A stretch of DNA of 64,000 bases from Filimonas sp. (GTDB lineage: Bacteria; Bacteroidota; Bacteroidia; Chitinophagales; Chitinophagaceae), in contig JAFKHH010000021.1 in NCBI GenBank assembly GCA_017306865.1, forward strand, positions 79,148 through 143,147, written 5' to 3'. The first letter of the stretch is position 1; each line of letters starts with the position of its first letter. The notes beneath the pieces were generated by a model, which saw nothing but the letters and a program-made list of their open reading frames with translations, ran no database searches and was not told where the DNA came from. Shown here piece by piece: positions 53,748 through 62,824 of the stretch. Made by a program: the position numbers and the translations under genes.

Positions 53748-54227
53748 TTATTTATCGTCTGATGAATCTTTGAGCAATACAAGCGGAGCTGCAGGTGTAA
53801 GAGTCGCTTCTTCTGTTTCCATAACAGGTGTATAGCCGGAAAATACAGCCGTTTCCATAGCTCCGTTTTCTTCATTTATATGATGTAACTCCCAATAGCC
53901 TCTGATGTGTACTACAGATTGGGATTGTAGGGAAGGAAGCACAGCCGCAGGCGTAAACATAAAGCTATTGCCCATGGTACTTACAAATAGGCCTGCTCTT
54001 GAAGGTATAACGCTCAACGGATCTACCGGTACTGCTGTAGGCGCGTTGCGCTGTATCATAACCCGCCCCATATCCACAGGCATTGCAGGTACAGCCATAC
54101 CTGAGGTAACACCAAAGGGCTGAAACATAAATTGTAACAGTATAATGCAAGCCAGTATTGCAAAAAAAGAAATGATACCGGCAATACGTGAAGTGCGGTT
54201 GTTTACAGCAGCAGAAACTTCTTTCAT
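53748..54227 (-). CDS. hypothetical single-pass membrane protein, 159 aa
   Basis: I start at the ATG at 54227 (MKEVSAAVNN). One membrane helix lies at ~16-35 (GIISFFAILACIILLQFMF), with the positive residues ahead of it. The rest (~40-159) is outside and is rich in Pro, Ala, Met and Val, with no Cys. It carries one regular beta stretch (VVHIRGYWELHHINEENGAM, ~105-124) and an acidic end (KDSSDDK). No family was recognised. It is divergent from the antiporter gene, 209 bp away. Confidence 0.6.
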   Translation of the reverse strand: MKEVSAAVNNRTSRIAGIISFFAILACIILLQFMFQPFGVTSGMAVPAMPVDMGRVMIQRNAPTAVPVDPLSVIPSRAGLFVSTMGNSFMFTPAAVLPSLQSQSVVHIRGYWELHHINEENGAMETAVFSGYTPVMETEEATLTPAAPLVLLKDSSDDK

Positions 54228-54436
54228 CAGGATCGTTTTTAGAGACGTAGTGTATAAGAGGCGCAAAGTGGCAAATAAGCTGCCTCGTACCGTGATAATT
54301 TAGAAATTAATCTTGCTCCCTTTCTCCAGGCCTTAATACAGCCTGCTTTTCGCAGATTTTGCTGTAACTGGTAAATGTGCTATCTTCTCAAAGCCCTTCA
54401 TTCTTCTAAGGAGTTCCCGGCACAGTACTTATTCTA

Positions 54437-56044
54437 ATGCATGAGCTTATGTTGTTGATTTTTGGACAATACATTATCCTGATCCTCTCTATTTTGTTGC
54501 TGGTAATGCTGGCAGATAAAATCCGTATTGCCTACCCGATAGTACTGGTAGTAGGCGGCCTGCTGCTTAGTTTCCAGTCCTGGTTTCCATCTATGTCTAT
54601 TAATCCTGAACTTATTTTTATCATATTTCTCCCACCATTGTTGTATGAGGCGGCCTGGTACACCTCATGGAAGGAGTTGTGGCGGTGGAGACGTGTCATC
54701 TCCAGTTTTGCAGTGCTTATTGTAATTGTAACAGCTTTTGTAATAGCAATGGTGTCCAGTTGGCTGATCCCTGGCTTTACGCTGGCGCTAGGCTTTCTGC
54801 TGGGTGCTATTGTGTCACCTCCGGATGCTGTCTCAGCCTCGTCTGTATTACGTTATGTAAAAGTGCCTAAAAGGCTAAAGGCTATACTGGAAGGGGAAAG
54901 CCTGCTTAACGATGCCTCGAGCCTGATCATTTTTCGCTTTTCATTGATAGCAGTTGATACGGGCCGGTTTGTATTGCACCAGGCCGCGGGCAGTTTTGTA
55001 GCTGTTATTATCATGGGTATAGCAATAGGCATTGCTATCGGGTTTATTTATTACTGGGCCCATTTGAAATTACCTACTACGCCCCAGATAGATATTGTAC
55101 TGACTATTACAGCGCCGTATGTTATGTACATAGTGGCAGAGGCCTTTCACTTCTCCGGTGTATTGGCTGTAGTTGCAGGTGGCTTGTTCCTTTCTGCACG
55201 CAGTCACCGCTTTCTCACTTACCGCAGCAGGTTCCAGGGGTCTACGGTCTGGTCTATTGTTGCCTTTGTGCTGAATGGTCTTATCTTCATGCTTATAGGC
55301 CTGGAGTTACCTGTGATCATCCGTGAGTTAGGCCCAGTAAGTTTATGGCAGGCGATAAACTATGGATTGATACTGGCGGCTGTACTGATCGTGTGCAGGC
55401 TCTTATGCACATTTGGAGCTAGTGTGTTTACCGTTTTTATTAGCCGCTATATTAGTACTGCTGATAACAGACCGGGATGGAAAGGCCCTTTACTGTTTGG
55501 CTGGGCAGGTATGCGTGGCGTGGTGTCATTAGCTGCAGCATTGTCTATTCCTATTTACATGAGCAGTGGAGCATTGTTCCCACAGCGTAACCTGATATTG
55601 GTGATCACCTTTGTAGTAATACTGGTAACGTTGATTGTGCAGGGGCTGACGCTACCCTGGATCATCAAATGGATAAAAATGGAAGACCCTGACCATCATT
55701 TGCCGGCGCAACAACAGCATAATCATATTCGCAAAAAACTAACCCAGGCATCTGTTGCTTATCTGGATGCACATCCTAACGAAAGCCTGAAGTCGAATAG
55801 CCTGTTACAACAGTTGAGAGAAAAATGGCAGCAGGAAGCACATGATCTGCTAAATGAGCATTTTGATGAACTGGAAGAGTTTGGAAATGTCTACCTGGAA
55901 ATATTAGAGCGCCAGCGTAGCCTTTTGCTTGATATAAATAAGGAGCCTGAAGTAGACGAAGATCTTGTACGTGAATACCTGGCAGTGATAGACCTGGAGG
56001 AAGAAAAAATAAGATCGAGATACATAGAGAAGCGGGAGGCGTGA
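54437..56044 (+). CDS. Na+/H+ antiporter, CPA1 family
   Basis: This is an inner-membrane cation/proton exchanger of 535 residues. About twelve helices fill residues ~5-415. The family's functional motifs are present: GAIVSPPDAVSASSVL (~125-140), GESLLNDASSLIIFRFSL (~154-171, with the conserved ND pair), and GMRGVVSLAAALSIP (~358-372). The last ~120 residues form a hydrophilic cytoplasmic tail with helices and many charges. The bacterial TIGR00831-type antiporters look just like this. It regulates internal pH and Na+. No operon partner is seen. Confidence 0.94.
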   Translation: MHELMLLIFGQYIILILSILLLVMLADKIRIAYPIVLVVGGLLLSFQSWFPSMSINPELIFIIFLPPLLYEAAWYTSWKELWRWRRVISSFAVLIVIVTAFVIAMVSSWLIPGFTLALGFLLGAIVSPPDAVSASSVLRYVKVPKRLKAILEGESLLNDASSLIIFRFSLIAVDTGRFVLHQAAGSFVAVIIMGIAIGIAIGFIYYWAHLKLPTTPQIDIVLTITAPYVMYIVAEAFHFSGVLAVVAGGLFLSARSHRFLTYRSRFQGSTVWSIVAFVLNGLIFMLIGLELPVIIRELGPVSLWQAINYGLILAAVLIVCRLLCTFGASVFTVFISRYISTADNRPGWKGPLLFGWAGMRGVVSLAAALSIPIYMSSGALFPQRNLILVITFVVILVTLIVQGLTLPWIIKWIKMEDPDHHLPAQQQHNHIRKKLTQASVAYLDAHPNESLKSNSLLQQLREKWQQEAHDLLNEHFDELEEFGNVYLEILERQRSLLLDINKEPEVDEDLVREYLAVIDLEEEKIRSRYIEKREA

Positions 56045-56247
56045 TGGTTCGAATAATCAATCTTTATGAAATTTTCAACCCACTGCAATTCTCTGAATAA
56101 TCTATGGCATATGCTTGTACAACTAAAGATCATTTTACCCTCACTACCTGGTAAAAAATGCACATGTACTGTCGTCTTGTAAGACTGTTCATGTCTGACT
56201 TTTCTTTAGCTTTACCCGAAAGACCATTTAAATCAAAAACCATAACT

Positions 56248-58707
56248 GTGAAACGTGTAATACTGATCATAATATTTTTATGTGCCTGTTTTGACGGTTT
56301 TACACAAGAGACAGATCCTGCATCAACCGATTCTTTATCGGAAAAAAGCAATGAGCTAAGCAGGAAAATGTATTACTACAACCTGCAAAAACCTTCGGCA
56401 ACTTTATTCGTCCACTTTGATAAAAATATTTACACAAATAATGAAAGTGTCTGGTTCTCTGCTTATTTGCTGAAAGGGATGGCAAATGAAGCATATAGTG
56501 CGCTATCAGTTGCATTACTGAACAACGCAGATAGTACGGTGGCTATGCAAGAGAAGTTTTTGATGGCAAATGGACTAGCGTATGGAAATATGTTACTGCC
56601 AGATTCGTTGCCTGCAGGCAACTACAGCCTGATCGCATTTTCTAATCAATTGGTAAATGGTGTGCCGGAAGATGTGTTTGTGCAGCCGGTTACAATTAAA
56701 AGTGTTACAGAACCACGTTTCCTGGCATCGTTAAAATTGGGCGATTCACTAAAAAGCTTACAGGACACAATACGTGTAGCGTTGAAAGTAAATACAAAAG
56801 ATTTCAGAGTAGTGAGGGATGCGGAGGTGCTGTACACTGTGGGTAAGGGCAAACAATTATTGTTGTCCGGGAAAGCTAAGACTGATTTTTGGGGTGAATA
56901 TAAAATTGCTATTCCAGCAGCTAAACTAAATGCGTCTAACAGCCTGTTGCAGGTACAAGTTAAAGCGGATAAAGAAACAAGAAAGCTGCGAATGCAACTG
57001 CCGGTGTTTGATACATTGCCTAAAATGAACTTTTATCCCGAAGGTGGTTATATGGTAGAGCAATTACCCGTTGTTGTAGCGTTTGAGGTAACGGCTGCAT
57101 CGGGCGAGCCATTACCTGCTATTGCACTGTTGTATGAGAATGATCTTGTAAAGGATACAGTGCATACAGATGCATTTGGCATAGGTAAATTCAGAGTGAA
57201 AGCTTTGCCCGGAAAAAAATATACGGCAAAGTTACTGGGTAAGACCGGAACGGGTAAGGCATACGAATTACCTGCTGCACTGAAAGAGGGCGCCGCTATA
57301 CATGTAAAAAATGCGATTGCAAATGATACTGTTTACATCAAACTACTGACGCAGCATGCTGGCATGTATCATATGTTATTGCATAATTATAAGCAGGTGT
57401 ACCAGGAGTTTGATCTGCAGGCAATGCAGGCTGTGTCAAAAGAACTCTCTTTTTCACTGGCAGAAGTGCCAAGAGGGGTAGTGGCCGTTACACTATTGGA
57501 TAGCACAGGCAAGCCTTGTGCAGAGCGGATGATCTTTGCGCATTATGATCAACGGCCTGTGGTAACAGTTGCAACAGATTCATCGGTTTATGCCACGCGT
57601 AAAAAAGTGCGGCTATCCTTGCGAATAGCAGGAGATACTACTATAACAAAAAACGCACTGGTGTCTGTAGCATGTGTGCAGGAAAATAGGTTGGATTTGC
57701 GCAAGGCGCAGGACATAGAAAGCTATTTTTATTTTAAACATGACATGGCTGCTACACAGTATCCGTACCGCCCGTTAAGTAATGATCCGTTAATCCTTGG
57801 CTATCTTCAAAACATATTGCTGGTAAAGGGATGGCGAAAATACACCTGGCAGGATATGCAGGCTGCGAAGCCGGAAGATACCGTACAGCGCAGATCATCC
57901 CTGGATGTAACAGGGTTGGTAAGGAAGTACGAGAAGCCGGTAAAGAAACCTACACCTTTGGTTATAATACACACCAGCAGTTATAAATTTTTTTCAACCG
58001 ACTCTTCCGGCAGGTTTACTTTGGCGAATGACAGCATGGTGATGGAGCAGGGCAAAAAAGCAATGCTAACAGTTGCCGGAAACAATGTACGTAAGAGCGA
58101 TTATGGCATTGAAATAAATGATCCTTTTGCTATATGGAATAAGAAACTGGCAGTAGAGAACACTGCGAACTGGGAGGAACCGAAAGTGCCGGTGCAGGAC
58201 ACGCGCTTCACCCTGATCCCCAATAATGAAAAGGTAAGAACGCTGGAGACTGTAGTCGTAAGCACTAAAAACGACAATTCAGTATACGGCGCAACAAGAA
58301 ATGCATGTGGCGACTACGTCTGTATGTATAACATTTTGAATTGCCCTAATCACACTGTTGGTGGGACAATGCCGATAGAGGGGCACACCTACAGTTTTCC
58401 CGGTGGCGGAAAGATCGTATATGCAGGTTGCAATGAAGTGGCACATGATAATGTTGTATCCGTAAAAGGGATCTATATGCATAAAGAGTTCTACGGTTCC
58501 GATTACGCTGTTGCCAACCCAACCGAACCAGAGTACATCTCTACCATCTTCTGGAAACATGAAGCTATGCTAACGCCACAGGCTGAAACTACTTTCTCTT
58601 TCTACACAAGCGATATTACAGGACGTTTTAAAATAGTGGTGCAAGGCATCACCAGCAATGGTGTTATATACGGGGAGCAAACGTTCAATGTGATTAAGGG
58701 AAATTAG
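56248..58707 (+). CDS. MG2/macroglobulin-like secreted protein, GTG start
   Basis: The frame is open from 56158, but a GTG at 56248 places a clean signal peptide at the N-terminus (MKRVILIIIFLCACFDGFTQ with GTG read as Met). This gives 819 residues; ATGs at 56158 and 56191 are the alternatives. An MG2-like domain begins near residue 45 with KPSATLFVHFDKNIYTNNES and ESVWFSAYLLKG. More macroglobulin-type beta domains follow to about 440 (NFYPEGGYMVEQLPVVVAFEV near 255). Further on are NILLVKGWRKYTW and a carboxypeptidase-like region to the end (TFSFYTSDITGRFKI). Such proteins are common in Bacteroidota and are thought to accompany TonB-receptor-like functions. A precise role is unknown. Confidence 0.72.
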   Translation: MKRVILIIIFLCACFDGFTQETDPASTDSLSEKSNELSRKMYYYNLQKPSATLFVHFDKNIYTNNESVWFSAYLLKGMANEAYSALSVALLNNADSTVAMQEKFLMANGLAYGNMLLPDSLPAGNYSLIAFSNQLVNGVPEDVFVQPVTIKSVTEPRFLASLKLGDSLKSLQDTIRVALKVNTKDFRVVRDAEVLYTVGKGKQLLLSGKAKTDFWGEYKIAIPAAKLNASNSLLQVQVKADKETRKLRMQLPVFDTLPKMNFYPEGGYMVEQLPVVVAFEVTAASGEPLPAIALLYENDLVKDTVHTDAFGIGKFRVKALPGKKYTAKLLGKTGTGKAYELPAALKEGAAIHVKNAIANDTVYIKLLTQHAGMYHMLLHNYKQVYQEFDLQAMQAVSKELSFSLAEVPRGVVAVTLLDSTGKPCAERMIFAHYDQRPVVTVATDSSVYATRKKVRLSLRIAGDTTITKNALVSVACVQENRLDLRKAQDIESYFYFKHDMAATQYPYRPLSNDPLILGYLQNILLVKGWRKYTWQDMQAAKPEDTVQRRSSLDVTGLVRKYEKPVKKPTPLVIIHTSSYKFFSTDSSGRFTLANDSMVMEQGKKAMLTVAGNNVRKSDYGIEINDPFAIWNKKLAVENTANWEEPKVPVQDTRFTLIPNNEKVRTLETVVVSTKNDNSVYGATRNACGDYVCMYNILNCPNHTVGGTMPIEGHTYSFPGGGKIVYAGCNEVAHDNVVSVKGIYMHKEFYGSDYAVANPTEPEYISTIFWKHEAMLTPQAETTFSFYTSDITGRFKIVVQGITSNGVIYGEQTFNVIKGN

Positions 58708-59357
58708 GAAGAGGTGAAAACAGTAGAGGAATGAAATGTTTAAATATGTTTAAATCGATCTTCCACATTTTTAGGATAGGTTAATAGGGTTACTTTTTCT
58801 TTTTTTTATATGTGAAATAAAGTAGATATTTGTGTCTGGTTGTCGACACTCTACCTTCTACTATCAGGCCTTTAGCCAAATTATTATTCCAAAAAGAAAA
58901 GCCAGTCAGATTTAGCGCGCATCAGGATATTATTTAAACCCTAAATAACTGATATCTTATGCCGATACTTATAAGAAACAAAGGTGTAGACTCATATCCT
59001 TACAGTCCACATGTATCTGCTAGCAGCGTGCAACTGCTATATTGTAAACTCCTTTTACTACTCTTTTTTTACAGACAACCCACCGGTTTGTTAAGAATGA
59101 AAAATTTGCACTGATGTTATCTCATGGGATTTGCTTTTGGTGTTTGTGCCAAAGTGATATTGCCTAATAGTGTTTCTTCTTCAAACTATTAAGTACAGTT
59201 GCCTGATATGCCATCTGCCGTTACAGTGGAAAAGGATCGTTGTGATCAGATAAAACAGAAAATGAATTACTGAAAAAAGAGGGCTTTGGTAGGTGACGGA
59301 GTGTTTTAAAAAGAAATATTTAAAAATAAAAAATCGTAAACCCTAAAGAATAGTCAA
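58708..59357. other. 650-bp AT-rich gap before the RHS genes
   Basis: No gene of normal size is present. A 51-codon frame at 58959-59114 (starts MPILIRNKG) has no domain or signal and is probably chance. The 12-mer TTTACAGACAAC also occurs here (about 59069), as in two other gaps. The promoter for the 1149-aa gene should lie towards 59340, but I see no clean box. Low GC is marked and continues into the next gene. Confidence 0.4.
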
Positions 59358-62300
59358 ATGAAAAATGTCATTTTATTTTTTGTGCTATTATTTGTGTTAG
59401 CTGGGATAAAAGCACAAGTGAAAAGCGATAATGGAGGAATAAACTTCCCGTCTGACAATGTAATTCCACCATCTCCCAATGCTACATCTTTAAGCAGGTT
59501 TGGACAATACCCTGTGGATTATAGTACCGGATTGCCTCAGATAGCTATACCCTTGTACACCATCAGTACTCCACAACTAACATTGCCCATATCGTTGTCT
59601 TATCATGCATCTGGTGTGAGGGTAGATGAGATACCTGGTTGGGCAGGTCTTTCATGGACACTACAAGCCGGAGGTGTAATTAGTGTTACCGTACAAGGGC
59701 TGCCTGATTTTAGTTCGAACAAAACAATGATGACTTCTGCTGATTTTGATAGAATGGCTTCTTCGGATGCTGTAGCTCCATTGTCTGAAATTAGTTTAGG
59801 ATTGGCAGATGTAGGATATGATATTTATTCTTATAATGTTCCTGGCAAAATATCAGGAACATTTACCTATTCAAAGAGTGGTGCATTAGTAGAGTTACCC
59901 CGAACAAATAATAAGATAATAAAGACAGTAGATGGTTTTACTATTGTTGCTGATGATGGAGTAACTTATGTTTTTAATGGGTTGGAAAAAAGTAGCTCAT
60001 CAATTGAATATGTCTCAGCGTATTATTTAACGAAGATTATATCTGCAGATAAACAGGATGAGATTACTTTAAGGTATATAAAAACGCCAGAGAGGTATTC
60101 TGATAATTTTATTTCAACCTGTTTATGGAAAGGTAGTGATTGTAGTGATGCTGAAATTGAAATGTCTACCTTGACCCCTTACCCGCTTATGCACCTTACA
60201 GAAAACTATCCAAATGTGTCCTCCTCTGTTGGGTATGACGAATTATTACTTTCTGAAATAACTTTCACAGGAGGTAAAATAATCTTTGAATCTGAGGGTG
60301 GACGTTTAGATAAAAGAAAATACCGGATAAAGAATATACAAATTATACAGGACGAATCGAATAAGATCTTACAAAAGATTTCATTTGAGCATAGTTATTT
60401 TGAAGCATATGGTGATGATAAACGTTTGCGTCTTGATGCTGTTGAAATAGCTGGAAATGGCCAGGAAAAAAGCAGATATCAATTGTATTATAATAAAGTG
60501 ATGTTGCCAGGGTATTTTAATTTTTATAATGCCATAAACGGTTATTTTGGCCAGGATAAGTGGGGGTATTTTAATGGAGTGATGACTAATGAACATTTCA
60601 TTGGAGCAGATTTTGATGCGGCTGATTTGTGGAGAAAACCAAGCAATAGGGCTCCTTCCGAATATTTCCGAAAAGCTGCTTCTTTAGAAAAAATTGTCTA
60701 TCCGACAGGCGGCTATACCATCTTCCAGATGGAATCAAATAAAGACAAACAAGGAGATATTTATGGCGGGTTGCGTATAAGGCAGATTACTTCCTATGGA
60801 AATGATTGCAAGCTGCTGGAGACTAAACAATATGAATATGTGAGCGAAGGCCCTCAGTTACCATCGGATGATATTAACAATTATCAATATTATACATATA
60901 CGCAGGCATATCAGAGATATGTTCCAGCTAATAGTCATAATCAATTCGGTTATGTTCAAAGTACGAAAAAATTTTATGTTTCTACACCTATTATTCCTTT
61001 TGGTCTGCAGGGAAGCCCCCAGATACTGTATAGTAAAGTAACAGAGTATTCTAAAGTAGGTTCTGACGATAATGGTAAGACAGAGTTCATATATGATTGT
61101 ACTCCCAATGATTATTATTACACACCACAAACACCTACGATGATGGGGACTTTGCCAAGATACAAGCGTTATGTAAAAGATAAAGTCTGGCAGCGTGGAC
61201 AATTGTTAGAAGAACGTATTTATAAAAAAAATCAAGCAGGCTATGAATTGATAAGGCGAACAATAAACGAATATAATGCTATAGAGGATAAAGATGCAAT
61301 TATTGGAACGACTGTTAATAATGGAATAATAGTCACGAATCTTTCAACTGCTAAAGAGAATTTTTGGTGGTTTGATATTAAGGTTAGTACAGGATATAAG
61401 AAGCTATCAAAAACGTCTACAGTAGACTATGTGAATGGCCAGGAAGCGTTAGTTAGTTCAACTCTATTTAATTATGATAAAAGTAATAGCCCTGCAAACT
61501 CTCATTTGTTTGTTACTTCAGCTTCATCAAGTAACTCAAAGGGAGAAGAGCTGTCAACGCGCTACAAATATCCTCCTGATTTATTGGTAAGTGGCAATTC
61601 ACAGGATGCGCTTGTAATAAAAGCAATGTGTGATGCAAATATGATCTCTAGTCCTGTGGAGCAAGTTAACTATGTCAGGAAGAATGGTGATGGCTATAAA
61701 GCAGTTAAAGGCAGTTTACTTAGATACAATTTTTTTAATGGACAGATTAAGCCATGGCAAATATTAAATTTAGAAACTACAGCTCCTTTTTTATATGATG
61801 GGATTGTACTAGATGGCACTACCGGATTTGCATTGAATGATAAATATAAACTTAAAACAACTTTTAGTTTGTATAACACAAAAGGAAGATTGTTAGAAGC
61901 TATTAGTAGTAATGGTATTACTAAATCTTATATATGGGGCTATAAATACAATTACCCTATTGCTAAGGTAGAAGGGGCAAGTTACAGCCAGCTCAAAATA
62001 GCAATGGGAAAGCAAAATGAAAATGATGATTTGGCATCGATAACGACTATGTCAACACCGCAATTGTCTGTTGTCTTAAGCGACTTGAGAAATAATCTAA
62101 AACAGGTTGCTCCCCAAGCACAATTGTCGTCGTTTAGTTTTGATTATTTAGTTGGTTGTCTCTCCGAAACAGGCCCTAATGGTATATCTCAGTCTTATTT
62201 GTATGATGGAATGGGCCGGTTGTCTGCCATAAAAGATAATACTGGTGCAATAGTAAAGGCATATAGTTATAACTATGCCGGGTCGCTTAATAATTGTGCC

Positions 62301-62807
62301 GAAAATTCGGATAATACTGGTGCATATTATAATGATGAAAAGTCTGGCGTATTTACAAAAAATGATTGTACTGCCGGAAGTGCAGGTGTACAGTATTTCT
62401 ATTTTGTTAAAGAGAAAACTTATATCTCTACGATTAGTAAAGAGGATGCCAATAATATGGCAATCGCTGAAATAAATAAATACGGTCAGCAGTTTGCTAA
62501 TTTATATGGGGCATGTCAGACACCTGGTATGGTGACTTTAAAATACTCGAATTCGACAAACTATACAGCAACACTTCAGATGACAAATGCCGCTGGAGGA
62601 TCCTATCTTTTTGATCTTCCTCCAACGCAAGGTAGAAGAGTAGATGTTGCAGAAATTAAAGAAGGCGTATATACAGGTTCAATAACGACGAGCAGCCCTA
62701 ATGCATGCAATTTTGCGGTGTACTATCAAACCGCTAACGGAGTTAAGTCTATGTATTTTTCAAATATCAATTTTTGTGCTTCTTGTGCGATTATATCCAT
62801 TAATTAA
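59358..62807 (+). CDS. RHS-repeat/DUF5977 secreted protein, 1149 aa
   Basis: This large extracellular protein has a signal peptide (ending GIKAQ). The N-terminal part starts with the hallmark SRFGQYPVDYSTGLPQIAIPL and LPISLSYHASGVRVDEIPGWAGLSW (in two parts, residues ~45-100), as in Bacteroidota RHS-like shells. A long YD/RHS-like beta region follows, with a clear repeat LSETGPNGISQSYLYDGMGRL (~945). A DUF5977 module comes next (~985-1054) with FTKNDC...YFVKEKTYIS and a spaced GAC. The last ~90 residues are a small beta domain. The DNA is AT-rich throughout. The next gene, only 17 bp away, is a DUF6443 RHS protein, so both are one transcript. A toxin tip is not obvious here. Confidence 0.85.
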   Translation: MKNVILFFVLLFVLAGIKAQVKSDNGGINFPSDNVIPPSPNATSLSRFGQYPVDYSTGLPQIAIPLYTISTPQLTLPISLSYHASGVRVDEIPGWAGLSWTLQAGGVISVTVQGLPDFSSNKTMMTSADFDRMASSDAVAPLSEISLGLADVGYDIYSYNVPGKISGTFTYSKSGALVELPRTNNKIIKTVDGFTIVADDGVTYVFNGLEKSSSSIEYVSAYYLTKIISADKQDEITLRYIKTPERYSDNFISTCLWKGSDCSDAEIEMSTLTPYPLMHLTENYPNVSSSVGYDELLLSEITFTGGKIIFESEGGRLDKRKYRIKNIQIIQDESNKILQKISFEHSYFEAYGDDKRLRLDAVEIAGNGQEKSRYQLYYNKVMLPGYFNFYNAINGYFGQDKWGYFNGVMTNEHFIGADFDAADLWRKPSNRAPSEYFRKAASLEKIVYPTGGYTIFQMESNKDKQGDIYGGLRIRQITSYGNDCKLLETKQYEYVSEGPQLPSDDINNYQYYTYTQAYQRYVPANSHNQFGYVQSTKKFYVSTPIIPFGLQGSPQILYSKVTEYSKVGSDDNGKTEFIYDCTPNDYYYTPQTPTMMGTLPRYKRYVKDKVWQRGQLLEERIYKKNQAGYELIRRTINEYNAIEDKDAIIGTTVNNGIIVTNLSTAKENFWWFDIKVSTGYKKLSKTSTVDYVNGQEALVSSTLFNYDKSNSPANSHLFVTSASSSNSKGEELSTRYKYPPDLLVSGNSQDALVIKAMCDANMISSPVEQVNYVRKNGDGYKAVKGSLLRYNFFNGQIKPWQILNLETTAPFLYDGIVLDGTTGFALNDKYKLKTTFSLYNTKGRLLEAISSNGITKSYIWGYKYNYPIAKVEGASYSQLKIAMGKQNENDDLASITTMSTPQLSVVLSDLRNNLKQVAPQAQLSSFSFDYLVGCLSETGPNGISQSYLYDGMGRLSAIKDNTGAIVKAYSYNYAGSLNNCAENSDNTGAYYNDEKSGVFTKNDCTAGSAGVQYFYFVKEKTYISTISKEDANNMAIAEINKYGQQFANLYGACQTPGMVTLKYSNSTNYTATLQMTNAAGGSYLFDLPPTQGRRVDVAEIKEGVYTGSITTSSPNACNFAVYYQTANGVKSMYFSNINFCASCAIISIN

Positions 62808-62824
62808 CCAAACTAACCTATGAC

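Noticed and set aside
58959..59114. 51-codon frame before the RHS genes
   Set aside because: There is no signal, domain or promoter, and hydrophobic Leu runs can arise by chance in AT-rich DNA.
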